From NCBI RefSeq assembly GCF_000300515.1, contig NZ_AMSI01000007.1:62001-126000 (forward strand): a stretch of 64,000 bases of DNA. Direction: 5' to 3'. The translations under genes were made by a program, and so were the position numbers. This stretch comes from Nitratireductor indicus C115. GTDB lineage: Bacteria > Pseudomonadota > Alphaproteobacteria > Rhizobiales > Rhizobiaceae. The notes under the pieces are model-generated. The model searched no databases and was not told where the DNA came from. It worked only from the letters and a program-made list of their open reading frames with translations. The stretch's first letter is position 1. Each line of letters starts with the position of its first letter. Of this stretch, positions 34,692-44,155 are shown one piece after another.

Positions 34692-36473
34692 TCACTTCTG
34701 GAATACGTAGGCGCCGGGCGCCTCGGCGATGGCAGGAAAGCCCTTGTCGGCGGCACCGAGTGAAGGCGGGTCAACACGATCCTTACCTGAGTGCGCGGCA
34801 AGCCACGGCAGCCAGGCCTCCCACCAGGAACCGTTCCGGGCCTCAGCCTCTGCTGCCCATTCGCCGGGGCCAAGGCAGATGTCGACTGCCAGTCTGGTCG
34901 CGATGCGATAACGGCGACCGCGATGGCCCGGCTCGCTGACAATGCCTGCATTGTGCCCGCCGCTGGCGAGAACGAAGGTAACATCGGTATCGGCTAGCTG
35001 GTGGATCTTGTAGACCGATCTCCATGGCGCGACATGATCGCGTTCCGTTCCCACGACGAACATCGGCACGCGGATATTTTGCAGCGCCGCCGGACGGCCA
35101 TCGACCATGAAGCGGCCGGTTGCAAGCTCGTTGTCGAGGTAGAGGCGTTGCAGATATTCAGCATGCATCCGATAGGGCATGCGCGTGGAATCGGCATTCC
35201 ACGCCATAAGGTCGTTCATCCGCGTGCGTTCGCCCATGAGATAGTCGTGGACCAGTCGCGACCAGACGAGGTCGTTGCTCTTCAATATCTGAAAGGCACC
35301 CGCCATCTGGTCCGCCGACAGATAACCCCGATCCCACATCATGCTTTCGAGGAAATGCATCTGGCTCGGGTCGATGAAGAGCGCCAGTTCGCCGGGTTCG
35401 GAAAAATCCGTCTGGGCTGCGAAAAGGGTGAGCGTTGCCAGCCTCCCGTCGCCGGCGCGCCCCATCGCAGCCGCCGCGATCGCGAGAAGCGTGCCACCCA
35501 GGCAATAGCCCGTCGCATGGATCCTGCTGTCGGGAACGATGGCGGCGATCACGTCGAGCGCGGCCATGACACCCAAACGGCGATAATCGTCCAGCGTGAG
35601 ATCGCGATCGTCTGCCCCAGGGTTTCGCCAGGAAACGGCGAAGACCGTGTGCCCCTGCCCGACCAGATAGCGCACCAGGGAATTCTCCGGCGACAGGTCA
35701 AGGATGTAGTATTTCATGATCCAGGCAGGCACGATCAGCACCGGCTCCGCCATAACGGTGTCGGTTGTGGGACTGTACTGGATCAGTTCGATCAGATGGT
35801 TTCGGAAGATGACCTTTCCGGGAGTGACCGCGACATCCCGCCCCGGTACGAACCCTTCCGTGCCCGCGGGCGGGCGACCGCCCGCAAGCCTGTTGATATC
35901 TTCGAACCAGTTCTGAAACCCCGCGAGGAAGTTTGCCCCACCAGTGGCGATGGTTTTGTTGATCACCTCGGGATTGGTGAACGGATTGTTGGATGGCGAG
36001 AACATGTCGAGCACTTGCCGCGCGGCGAAGGAGACCACGTCCTCGTGGTGAGGAGCGACGCCTGGCACCTCCCGTGTCGCATTGTGCCACCACTGCTGGG
36101 CGAGCAGGAACGCCTGAGCATAGGCCGCATAGGGGAGTTCCTTCCACGCCTCCCCGGTGAAGCGGTAGTCGCCCGGCAAGGGCTCGATGCAGCATGGAGT
36201 GTCGTCATCGAGACTGGCGGCGCAGAGATAACCCGACAGCCGGGCGCTTTTCCGCACGGCCTTGTCGGTAAGTTCCAGACGCTTTCCAGGCGCCGAGGCC
36301 AGATGGATCGACCAGTCGAACAAGGCCAGCGCCAGTGCCGCCGGAGAAAGCCCGCCAGTCATCCGCGCGCTCAGCGCCTCGCGCATCCGATCGATTGCGC
36401 GGTAGGTTTCCGTGTCGAAAGTGTCGTGGCGGGCGTCCGCCGCCTTGATGTCTCGCCGGCTCAAATCATTCAT
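34692..36473 (-). CDS. phaC: Class I-type poly(R)-hydroxyalkanoate synthase
   Basis: A 593-residue PHA polymerase that builds polyester granules from 3-hydroxyacyl-CoA. The lipase-like box GYCLGG near residue 320 holds the nucleophilic cysteine. The family block VPAWIMKYYILDLSPENSLV and the C-terminal ASGGHNAGIVSEPG (catalytic histidine) are present, with an aspartate near TERDHVAPW. The ATG at 36473 overlaps the regulator stop (ATGA) and has GGGAG upstream. An in-frame ATG at 36518 lies inside the regulator and lacks a site. It links the TetR gene with the Pta/Ack pair in one operon. Confidence 0.93.
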   Translation of the reverse strand: MNDLSRRDIKAADARHDTFDTETYRAIDRMREALSARMTGGLSPAALALALFDWSIHLASAPGKRLELTDKAVRKSARLSGYLCAASLDDDTPCCIEPLPGDYRFTGEAWKELPYAAYAQAFLLAQQWWHNATREVPGVAPHHEDVVSFAARQVLDMFSPSNNPFTNPEVINKTIATGGANFLAGFQNWFEDINRLAGGRPPAGTEGFVPGRDVAVTPGKVIFRNHLIELIQYSPTTDTVMAEPVLIVPAWIMKYYILDLSPENSLVRYLVGQGHTVFAVSWRNPGADDRDLTLDDYRRLGVMAALDVIAAIVPDSRIHATGYCLGGTLLAIAAAAMGRAGDGRLATLTLFAAQTDFSEPGELALFIDPSQMHFLESMMWDRGYLSADQMAGAFQILKSNDLVWSRLVHDYLMGERTRMNDLMAWNADSTRMPYRMHAEYLQRLYLDNELATGRFMVDGRPAALQNIRVPMFVVGTERDHVAPWRSVYKIHQLADTDVTFVLASGGHNAGIVSEPGHRGRRYRIATRLAVDICLGPGEWAAEAEARNGSWWEAWLPWLAAHSGKDRVDPPSLGAADKGFPAIAEAPGAYVFQK

Positions 36474-37087
36474 TGCGGCTCCCGACTGATCGGCACGGCG
36501 GTCGTCATGGTTTGACATCCCTTGTCTTCGTTCATGATGAACTCGACGACCTGGGAGACCAGAGCCATCAGTTCACGATCATTTCCACCACTCTGCAGCG
36601 CTGGCGTACCGATGACGTCACGAAGGATGCTGACGCCGGCCAGGAACGCGGCGACCATGGACGCGCGCTGCTCGGACATGAGCAGGCATTTGGAAGCAAA
36701 CGGCTTGACAAACCCGTCGTCTATAAGCTCGCGAAAAACACGCGAGGCCTCGGGACTGGAAAACGAACGGGCAAGGATGTCAAAAGGCCGGATTTCGTTG
36801 GCGCCCTTCTCAGCGAGGATGTCTTGCGCGAGCGTCATATGCAACTCGCTCGCCTCGCCGACGAGCCAGGCCTCCGGTTGAAGTATCGCCTTGACTGCTG
36901 CCCGGAACAGCTCTTCCTTCGAACCGAAGGAACGATGAACATAGGCCATGTCGACACCGACATCGGCGGCAATGTCTCGCAACCCGGTTTCCTCATAGGA
37001 GTGGGTGGAGAAGCGAAGTATCGCGGCTTTCAGGATGCGCTCACGGGTGGTGTCTTCCGGGACGGGCCGGATCATTCGGTTGGGCAT
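36470..37087 (-). CDS. TetR-family regulator
   Basis: A 205-residue repressor. The N-terminal helix-turn-helix spans TTRERILKAAILRFSTHSYEETGLRDIAADVGVD as far as YVHRSFGSKEELF. The C-terminal ligand domain is divergent. It is the first gene of the phaC-pta-ackA-fabI operon (ATGA overlap to phaC), so it most likely controls that operon, perhaps in response to an acyl-CoA or PHA signal (inference). ATG at 37087 with GGAGA at good spacing. Confidence 0.9.
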   Translation of the reverse strand: MPNRMIRPVPEDTTRERILKAAILRFSTHSYEETGLRDIAADVGVDMAYVHRSFGSKEELFRAAVKAILQPEAWLVGEASELHMTLAQDILAEKGANEIRPFDILARSFSSPEASRVFRELIDDGFVKPFASKCLLMSEQRASMVAAFLAGVSILRDVIGTPALQSGGNDRELMALVSQVVEFIMNEDKGCQTMTTAVPISREPQ

Positions 37088-37275
37088 AATTTCTCCAAAT
37101 AAACGGTTGTCCAGTCTATCGGCGCAACGAAAGGCAGTCAACAGCCGATGACCGACGCTGTGATGTGCTCTTCGTTTCGCGTTTTTTCACAAACTCGGAG
37201 TAATCGCGCCAAATTACCTTGAGAGAGGAGCGCTTGATCGCGAGTCATTAAAAATGTTCAAACCCTTGCTTTCGT

Positions 37276-38298
37276 TCAGCGCCGCAGGGTTGGTCGTTCC
37301 CACGCATTGGCCATGCTTTCGAGCGTCGCCGTCATCAGCGCTGCGACTGCGGTTCCGACGAAGGTCAGTGCCAGGCGGGTTAACGCTGCATAGGAAGGTT
37401 CCTGCGTGGTAAGGGCACCAACGATCAGTGACAGAGCGGCCGATGCGCTGAACTGGTAGACCATCGGAGGATGGCGGCCGATCATCATCATGGTGGCGAA
37501 ATATAGCACCGTGAGAAAGACCAGACCGACCAGCATGAAGAAATGGGCGTTCAGGGTCATCAGGAACAGGGCGACACCCGCTGCGGATGCACCTAGCACC
37601 GTCGCAAAGATCCGTTCCCGGGCCTCTGCAAACAACTGCTCGCGTGTCGGGAAACACAGCACGAATATCGCGGCGATCGCCATCATCATGTTGGACATAT
37701 CGATGAAGCTGTAGAGCCAGAAGCTGAGCCCGAGCAGGACGACCGCCCGGATGAGCGCCGATCGCACGTGATTGCCCGGTGCGGGCGTATATTCGTCGAT
37801 CATTTTCTCCTGGGTAGCCGGCGGAATGAGGAGGTAAAGGACCGGAATCGCGATCAATGCGAGGATGCCCGCCTCGACCACCGAATCACTTAGGGCGTCG
37901 AGCGCAGTGATGGAGTTCATACCCAGGATAGAGGCGAGGCCAACGGACACCAGGATCAGCATCCCCATCGGGTTGCCGGTGCTCTGGATGAGATAGAACG
38001 CGACGAAATAGAGGCTGCCGACCGCGATCAGGAACGCCACCGGCCAAGACATGAGAAGGGTGAGCACGCCGCTTGCCAACCAAATCATCATGATGAGCGC
38101 CAGAGGACCTCCTATGGCTTTCTTCGGATCGAAGGCCTTGCGCATGCCGGCCATCAGGCCAAACGGCAGGGCCGCCATCAGCGCCGGCATAGAGGGCATG
38201 ACAAAGGGTATCGCGCCCACCGAGATCACCGCAAGCAGCGCCATGCGCAAAGGAAAATTTGGGTCGTCGCGAAAGCTCGGCCGGGGCGAAACATACAT
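37276..38298 (-). CDS. DUF2955 / FUSC-like inner-membrane protein
   Basis: A 340-residue membrane protein with about ten helices in two halves (LALIMMIWLASGVLTLLMSW in the first, FWLYSFIDMSNMMMAIAAIF in the second). A cytoplasmic loop with FDPKKAIGG-type sequence is seen early. DUF2955 proteins pair with HlyD-type adaptors and resemble aromatic-acid exporters of the AaeB kind. The partner adaptor ends nine bases upstream. Exported compound unknown. Confidence 0.85.
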   Translation of the reverse strand: MYVSPRPSFRDDPNFPLRMALLAVISVGAIPFVMPSMPALMAALPFGLMAGMRKAFDPKKAIGGPLALIMMIWLASGVLTLLMSWPVAFLIAVGSLYFVAFYLIQSTGNPMGMLILVSVGLASILGMNSITALDALSDSVVEAGILALIAIPVLYLLIPPATQEKMIDEYTPAPGNHVRSALIRAVVLLGLSFWLYSFIDMSNMMMAIAAIFVLCFPTREQLFAEARERIFATVLGASAAGVALFLMTLNAHFFMLVGLVFLTVLYFATMMMIGRHPPMVYQFSASAALSLIVGALTTQEPSYAALTRLALTFVGTAVAALMTATLESMANAWERPTLRR

Positions 38299-38307
38299 GG
38301 CCCCACC

Positions 38308-39477
38308 TCAATACAGATAGGACAGAAGCGACTGGGCGCGGTGCAGGGCCATTGCGATCCACGCTGACGGATTGCTTTCGCCTGCGGCGTAGACCACGAC
38401 GGTGGCCTTCGCGCCCACCCTGACGGTGCGAGGCCATTCCGAAAGCGCTCGATCGAGTTCAATGCGCACGGGAAACCGGCGGGCCGGCTCGAACCAGCGC
38501 GTTTCCGGCTCGTTCTGCACCAGACCGCTGGATGCGGTCCGTCCGGTATCGATGCCCCAGCCGACGCTGTGTACGGTCCCGGTAAAAATCTGCCCCGGCA
38601 AGGCATCGAAAAGCAGGCCCACCTTGTTGCCCGGCTCGATATTGGCGAGCTGGTTCTCGCGCATATCGGCCGTGATCCAGGCTCCCCTTCCGTCGATGAA
38701 GGTGAGAGCGGCCGAACCCGCGCTCACGTACTGGCCGACTGCTAGATCGAGATTCGTGACCACGCCGAGCGTCGGTGCCACGACCCGTGTGTAGATCAGG
38801 TCGAGCTGCGCCCTTTCCAGCTTGAGTCGAGCGGCCTTGATGCGCGGATTGCTGGCGCCCGCCGCCCCCAACTCGGCTTCCGCGCTAGACAGATCAGCCT
38901 CCGCCGCATCGACCTCCGCCTGCGCGACCTCGAGTTCCGCGCGAGATGCTTCCTCCTGCTTCCGCGCGGCAACACCACGCTGGACAAGGCTTTGCGTCCT
39001 GGCGTTCGAGGTCTTGGCGTTTTCGAATTTGGCCCTGGCCTGCGACACCTTGGCCTGTGCAGCGATCAGCGCCGCCGACGAGGCGTTGATTGACTGGGTC
39101 GCCTGTTCGAGTTCGACTTCCGCCTGCTGGACCGCGATCTCGAACGGGCGCGGGTCGACCACGTAAAGAAGATCGCCCTCCTGGACAATCGTATTGTCCT
39201 CAACGTGGACGCTGATTACCGGGCCTGAAACACGGGGCGCTAGTCGGGCAATGTAGCCGCTGACCGTGCCGCGGTCGGTATAGGGGGCGAGCTTGTCGGA
39301 AACGGCGTACCAGGCTACGAAGGCGACCATGAGCCCGATAACGAGCACGCCGACCCGGACTCCCGTCCTGGTCGGCCCCGCCTCGACCGGAGCGTCAGCC
39401 AACGCTTCGGGGGCACGGTCGGCGGGCCTGTCCTCAGAAGAGCCTGTCGGCAGGTCATGTTGGTTCTTATCATCCAT
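38308..39477 (-). CDS. HlyD/EmrA-family membrane fusion protein
   Basis: A 389-residue periplasmic adaptor with one N-terminal membrane helix near residues 40-60, a biotinyl-lipoyl half-site (RLAPRVSGPVISVHVEDNTIV), a long coiled coil over about residues 110-210 rich in A, E and Q, and a second half-site and beta-barrel (VVAPTLGVVTNLDLAVGQYV). It connects the DUF2955 pump to an outer-membrane channel. It is a two-gene efflux unit with the gene at 37276. Confidence 0.92.
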   Translation of the reverse strand: MDDKNQHDLPTGSSEDRPADRAPEALADAPVEAGPTRTGVRVGVLVIGLMVAFVAWYAVSDKLAPYTDRGTVSGYIARLAPRVSGPVISVHVEDNTIVQEGDLLYVVDPRPFEIAVQQAEVELEQATQSINASSAALIAAQAKVSQARAKFENAKTSNARTQSLVQRGVAARKQEEASRAELEVAQAEVDAAEADLSSAEAELGAAGASNPRIKAARLKLERAQLDLIYTRVVAPTLGVVTNLDLAVGQYVSAGSAALTFIDGRGAWITADMRENQLANIEPGNKVGLLFDALPGQIFTGTVHSVGWGIDTGRTASSGLVQNEPETRWFEPARRFPVRIELDRALSEWPRTVRVGAKATVVVYAAGESNPSAWIAMALHRAQSLLSYLY

Positions 39478-39514
39478 TTTTTTCTCTTGGGGTTCGGACG
39501 AAACGTAGCCGGCG

Positions 39515-40714
39515 CTATCCTGCGAATATGGCGATCACGACCGCATTGACGAGGTCGATGAAGAAGCCGCAGACGAGCGGCACGACGATGAAGGCCCTGT
39601 GCGCCGCGCCATATTGCTGGGTGACGGCCGTCATGTTGGCGATGGCAGTGGCAGTGGATCCGAGCGTGATGCCTCCGAAGCTGGCAGATATCACGGCCGC
39701 TTCGTAGTCACGCCCCATGGCGGGAAAGACGATGAAAACCGTGTAGACGATCGTGAGCGCGATCTGCACCGCGAGCGCGGCGACGACAAAGGTGAAGACG
39801 CCGCTCAACTGCCACAGTTGCAGGCCCATCAGCGCCATCGTCAGGAACAGGCCGAGAGAGAGGTCGGACAGAAGCGACAATCCTTGTCGCACGCCGGGCC
39901 AGATGCGGGTGATGGCCGCCCCGGCTGCCAGCGGCATCAGATTGCGGATTGCAATGCCGGCCAGCAGGCAACTGACGAAGGTCGGGAGTCTGAAGCCCGT
40001 CAGCGCGATCAGGGAGTCGAGCGCCATGCCGAGCATGACCGCGACATTGAGCGCCAGGATCGCCCAGAGCAGGCAGAAATAGTCCATCTTCGGCTCCGGC
40101 TCCTCATGGGCGGCGCCGACGTCGATATCTGCGTCGCCCGAGGTGACGATTCCATTGCGGCGGATCAGCAGGGCGGCCATGGGGCCGCCGATCACACATG
40201 CCGCGATCAGCCCGACCGTGTTGCTGGCGATGCCGAGCTCCATCGCGTTGGCGATCCCGAGGTCCCCGACGAAGATCGGCGCCCAGGCGACCGTGGTGCC
40301 GACCCCGCCCGTCAGCGAGACGGACCCGACCATCAGGCCGGCCTTCGGATCGAGCCCGAACAATGCGGCGATCCCCATCCCCGTGACGTTCTGGATGAGC
40401 ATGAACGCGGTTGCGAGCGCGAGCAGCACGATGAGCGGCCTGCCGCCCTGCAAAAGGGTGGCCGTATCCGACTTCAGACCGATGCTGGCGAAGAACAGCA
40501 GTAGCAGGTGGTCACGCACGCCGAGTTCGAACTGGATTCTCCAGCCCGCAATCCAGTAGGCCAAAGCCACTAGCAAGGCGCACAAAATGCCGCCGACAAC
40601 AGGCTCCGGTATCGAGTACTTTCGCAGCACCGCGATGTTCATCGTCAAGATCTTGCCCACGATGAGGAGCAGGACCGCAATCGTGAAAGATAGAAAGGGG
40701 CTAACTTGAATCAT
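39515..40714 (-). CDS. gltS: Sodium/glutamate symporter GltS
   Basis: A 399-residue Na+-coupled glutamate carrier. Two inverted repeats each hold a glycine-rich signature, VSLTGGVGTTVAWAP and SFGGITLGSTATAIANM, plus KSDTATLLQGG in the first half. About ten helices. It stands alone on the minus strand behind a likely IclR remnant. With a sodium-pumping NQR nearby, a sodium gradient could drive uptake. Confidence 0.95.
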   Translation of the reverse strand: MIQVSPFLSFTIAVLLLIVGKILTMNIAVLRKYSIPEPVVGGILCALLVALAYWIAGWRIQFELGVRDHLLLLFFASIGLKSDTATLLQGGRPLIVLLALATAFMLIQNVTGMGIAALFGLDPKAGLMVGSVSLTGGVGTTVAWAPIFVGDLGIANAMELGIASNTVGLIAACVIGGPMAALLIRRNGIVTSGDADIDVGAAHEEPEPKMDYFCLLWAILALNVAVMLGMALDSLIALTGFRLPTFVSCLLAGIAIRNLMPLAAGAAITRIWPGVRQGLSLLSDLSLGLFLTMALMGLQLWQLSGVFTFVVAALAVQIALTIVYTVFIVFPAMGRDYEAAVISASFGGITLGSTATAIANMTAVTQQYGAAHRAFIVVPLVCGFFIDLVNAVVIAIFAG

Positions 40715-41188
40715 CTTTTTCGGCGGACTTCCATTGATTGATTTCTGGCGGGACCATCCCTAAGCGTGCGCAGACAACCCATTCCAGTGGTGGCCTTTCG
40801 ATTCCATGCGTTTGCAGAAGAGGCTCGGGTCATCGGCTTACTGCCGATCCGAGCGCGTTACCTGCCGCGCGGCCAAGTCTTTCGACCTGCTCGCCGATGC
40901 TGCGCCGCATAGTCGATTCGAAAACAGTGATCGGCGCACTGACGGCCACGCTCGCCGCTACGCCGACGGTCTGCGCTGCTTGCATCGCCCCCGCCCCGAG
41001 GTGGTCCCCCAGACCAACGTCGGCATCGATGCTCGCGTGTCTCGTCGCCGCCCCCAGCGCACCCACCTGCGTGACGCCTTCAACCGTGGCTCTGCTCGGA
41101 ACCATTGTGTCCTGAGATCGGGAAGCACAGTCCGAAACAGGCAGCCAGCGTGTTATTGCGCGGCGTTTTCCGATCGTGTGGATGCCAC
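40715..41188. other. Intergenic region between gltS and the TetR gene
   Basis: This 474-base stretch holds the possible IclR remnant and, next to gltS, about 110 bases suited to a promoter. Other frames on both strands are arginine-rich shadows. No terminator or repeat was found. Confidence 0.4.
40830..41105 (-). pseudogene. Probable remnant of an IclR-type regulator (C-terminal part)
   Basis: A minus-strand frame ends with a stretch reading VAASVAVSAPITVFESTMRR and then IGEQVERLGRAAGNALGS, which resembles the end of IclR effector domains. The preceding GDHLGAGAMQAAQ also fits loosely. There is no N-terminal helix-turn-helix and no good start, so it looks like a decayed regulator of the adjacent gltS gene. 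The identification is tentative. Confidence 0.35.
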
Positions 41189-41845
41189 TCATAGTTCCAT
41201 CTCAATTCCTCGGACGAAGATATCGATGGTGCGTTCAAGGGCGGCCCGGTCTATCCCCGCGATCCCCGGCGGCGTCCGCTGAAGAACGGCCTGCCGCAGT
41301 TGCGGTATCATCGTGATGGACAGGAATATCTCCGCATCACGGGCCAGACCGGGTTCACTTGCACCGTGGTCGCGCAGCACGGCCATTACCTCCTCGCGGA
41401 TCGGCGGCATTCCATACTGGCCGACGAGACTCGCCAACTTCGGAAACTGCCACGACTCGCCAACAACAACTCTTTCCAGGGAAATGATGAGCGGATCAGT
41501 CGCTACTTCTAGAATGCGCAACGACAAAGCCAGCAGCTTGTCCCGCGGAGTCTTGCCCGACAACTGCTCCGTGACGATATTCGATAGGCCCGTGTTTACA
41601 ACATCGAGGACAATCGCTTCGAAAAGTGCGGCCTTGCCTGGATGGCGCGAATAAAGAGTCCGCTTGGAAATTCCAATTTCCGCGGCGATCGCGTCCATGC
41701 TCGTCTGCGCAAACCCGTCTCGCAGGAACAGCTTGCGCGCAGCCGCCATGATCCGGGCCGATATGCGTTCAGACTCCGCCGGTGTCGGCCGTCCGCCGTG
41801 GTGGCTCGCCACACGCGCATGATTGATCTTGTCGGTCGGCGTCAT
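41189..41845 (-). CDS. TetR-family regulator
   Basis: A 218-residue regulator. The N-terminal DNA-binding domain runs from SERISARIMAAARKLFLRDG to the recognition helix SKRTLYSRHPGKAALF. The C-terminal region matches the AefR-like group (LVGQYGMPPIREEVM). It is divergent from the exporter-containing plus-strand run, with a palindrome between them, so it probably represses that transcript and itself. ATG at 41845. Confidence 0.9.
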   Translation of the reverse strand: MTPTDKINHARVASHHGGRPTPAESERISARIMAAARKLFLRDGFAQTSMDAIAAEIGISKRTLYSRHPGKAALFEAIVLDVVNTGLSNIVTEQLSGKTPRDKLLALSLRILEVATDPLIISLERVVVGESWQFPKLASLVGQYGMPPIREEVMAVLRDHGASEPGLARDAEIFLSITMIPQLRQAVLQRTPPGIAGIDRAALERTIDIFVRGIEMEL

Positions 41846-41948
41846 TGAAGCGCTTTTTGCTACGTTGCCTTATGAACAGGGATTGGCAGGGAATGCCTCC
41901 GGAGACGGAACATTCCTTCAGATGCCGCTCCTTGACGAGCTGGCTAGT

Positions 41949-41969
41949 TAAACGATACGGTTTCGTTTA
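41949..41969. promoter_or_regulatory. Candidate TetR operator (21-bp palindrome)
   Basis: Arms TAAACGA and TCGTTTA with a seven-base spacer, in the AT-rich region between the divergent TetR gene (start 41845) and the plus-strand HdeD-like gene (42071). Position and symmetry fit autoregulation by the neighbouring TetR protein. Confidence 0.55.
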
Positions 41970-42070
41970 CTTTGTTTATATAGAATTTCAACCGTTTTGC
42001 ATCCGGGGTTTACGGCTTGGGTGCGGCGATCGCGAATCGCTCTGCGCCGCACAGACATAAGGAGAGCTGC

Positions 42071-42638
42071 ATGGCAGCATTGAACTCATTGAAGCTCACT
42101 CGGGACGATCTCGAACGTCTGCGATCGAGATGGGAGGTGCTGAGCGGCGCAGGCATCGCCCTTGCGGCAGTTGGAGTACTGGCGCTCGCCAATGTCCTCA
42201 CGGCCAGTTTTCTTCGTCGGTGCGATGATGCTCGTCGGAGGCTCCGTGCAGGTCATCTGCGCCTTCAACGTCAAAGGTTGGAGACAGTTCGCCGGCTGGC
42301 TGCTGATCGGTGCCTTTTACATCGTCGCCGGTCTGTTCGCATTTGCCAACCCGCTTCTCGCCTCGACGATCCTGACGCTGCTTTTTTCTCTGAGCATCAT
42401 CACGGCGGGCGCTATGCGTATCGTTACCGGCTTTGCGTTGCGACCCGCGCAAGGATGGGGCTGGCTAGTGCCGGCGGGTATTATTGCATTCGTCGCCGGG
42501 GCGATCGTGATTGCCGGATGGCCTGTCAATAGCCTGTGGCTGATCGGGGCGCTGCTGGGGTTCGATCTCCTTTTCAACGGCTTGGCCATGATCATTTTTG
42601 CCTTTGCGCTGAGGCGGCGACCACAGTCACCCGCTTGA
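42071..42638 (+). pseudogene. HdeD family gene with a frameshift
   Basis: The gene starts at ATG 42071 (after GGAGAGC) with MAALNSLKLTRDDLERLRSR and runs in frame to about 42210 (LANVLTAS). It then continues in another frame as FFVGAMMLVGGSVQ to RRRPQSPA at 42638. Compared with the intact HdeD copy at 29447, about three residues and the frame are lost at the joint, as expected from a deletion of 8 or 11 bases. It is either a real pseudogene or a sequencing error. The downstream genes could still be transcribed from the same promoter. Confidence 0.8.
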
Positions 42639-42682
42639 GTTTCTTTCGCCACCTTTGGGAGGGCGCGTGCCATGGAGAGACA

Positions 42683-43717
42683 ATGAGCGACCGCGTCAGG
42701 CCAGACCTCGCCCTCACGACCGAAAGCCGCTCACGCTCGCGTGTCGGCCGTGCCTTGCTGGCCCTCGCCGTCATGTCGGTATCGATCTGGACGATGCTGG
42801 CGATCTGGCATCAGGTTGAGCCACCATTCACCTGGCCCTCCCTAGCAGCCGCTGCGGCGGCAGCGCTCGCCATCCTTGTCGTTGGAAGGCGCCGGCGGCT
42901 GTCGCCCTGGCTCCTGCTCGTCCTCGAAGTCTTCATCATCGCGGTCTGGTGGAGTTCGATCACGCCATCGAATGATCGCAACTGGGCGGCCGATGTGGCT
43001 CATGGCGTGACCGGCGAAATCAGCGGATCGCAGGTGACGCTCCGCAACGTCCGGAACTTCGAATGGCGTAGCGCCGAGGACTTCATGCCGCGCTGGGAGA
43101 CGCGCCGCTACGACCTTAACGAAATCGGCCAAGTTGATCTGATCAGCTCCGTATGGGCGAACCCCGCCATCGCGCACACCCTGATCAGCTTCGGCTTTTC
43201 CGACGGCCGGCATCTGGTGTTCTCTGCCGAGATCCGGCGGGAAGAGCATGAGTCGTTTTCCGAAATCGGCGGATTTTTCCGCGAGTTCGAACTGGTCATG
43301 ATCGCGGCAGAGGAGAACGACATCGTCCGCTTGCGCACCAATATCCGCAAGGACGAGGTTTCCCTTTTCCCTCTCGAGGTGACACCCGAGCAGGCCAGGG
43401 CGCTGTTCCTGTCCTATCTCGGAAAGGCGAATGAACTGGCCGCCGAACCACGATTCTACCACACGATCACGACCAACTGCACGACGGTGATCTTCCAGCT
43501 GGCACAGCTTCTGGAGCCGCGCATTCCCACGGACTGGCGCATCCTTTTCTCGGGCTATCTTCCCGACTATCTCCATGATCTCGGGGTCATCCGGACAGAT
43601 CGTCCGCTACAGGAACTGAAACGGGAGGCCGTGATCAGCGACATCGCCCGGCAGACCTCTTCCTTGGCCGACTACTCCCAAACCATCCGCTCACGACAAA
43701 TCGGCGTCCACCGTTGA
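42683..43717 (+). CDS. DUF4105 (Lnb N-terminal periplasmic-like) membrane protein
   Basis: A 344-residue protein with two or three N-terminal membrane helices (ALLALAVMSVSIWTMLAI and LLLVLEVFIIAVWW) followed by a periplasmic DUF4105 domain. The family's conserved asparagine-cysteine lies in HTITTNCTTVIF. Related domains occur in lipoprotein intramolecular transacylases (Lnb), so a membrane-lipid or lipoprotein role is possible. The ATG at 42683 has GGAGAGA upstream; the in-frame codons from 42536 overlap the HdeD remnant and are excluded. Confidence 0.82.
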   Translation: MSDRVRPDLALTTESRSRSRVGRALLALAVMSVSIWTMLAIWHQVEPPFTWPSLAAAAAAALAILVVGRRRRLSPWLLLVLEVFIIAVWWSSITPSNDRNWAADVAHGVTGEISGSQVTLRNVRNFEWRSAEDFMPRWETRRYDLNEIGQVDLISSVWANPAIAHTLISFGFSDGRHLVFSAEIRREEHESFSEIGGFFREFELVMIAAEENDIVRLRTNIRKDEVSLFPLEVTPEQARALFLSYLGKANELAAEPRFYHTITTNCTTVIFQLAQLLEPRIPTDWRILFSGYLPDYLHDLGVIRTDRPLQELKREAVISDIARQTSSLADYSQTIRSRQIGVHR

Positions 43718-44155
43718 CATTCTAGTCATCGAGTGATGATATGCTCGCGATTTCAAGACAAGCGTTGATGAGGCTGGGGCGAGTAGCAGTTCTTCACGCA
43801 AACACTCTGGTGCCATGAAGAACGTGCAAAAAAACCCGTCTACGACGAGCTTTCTATTAGGTTTGAATCTCGAGACCACAAGGCAGATTAGTTGCAGGCC
43901 GTGCGAAGGCAGCAGAGCGCCGCGACGGCTCATTCTCACCCGACTTCCACGCTCTCTCGATTATCGCGCGCAATCAATCGCTCGTTCGCACCCGGGAAAG
44001 GAAGCGGGACCGTCTCGTGTTTGCCCGAGCGCCGCTTTCCATGACCAACACAGGGTCTTTTCCATGACAATGAAATTTCGCATGATGACCTCAGATAGTC
44101 TCCATAGCCATCCGCGGTACGCTCGTGCGGCCGCTCCGCAAGGGGAGGTCCGCGC
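43718..44155. other. Intergenic region before the HlyD-RbbA-YhhJ genes
   Basis: This 438-base stretch has only arginine- and serine-rich frames on both strands, none with a family match or ribosome site. It presumably holds the promoter of the exporter operon. No clear palindrome, FNR-type box or terminator was seen. Confidence 0.4.
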
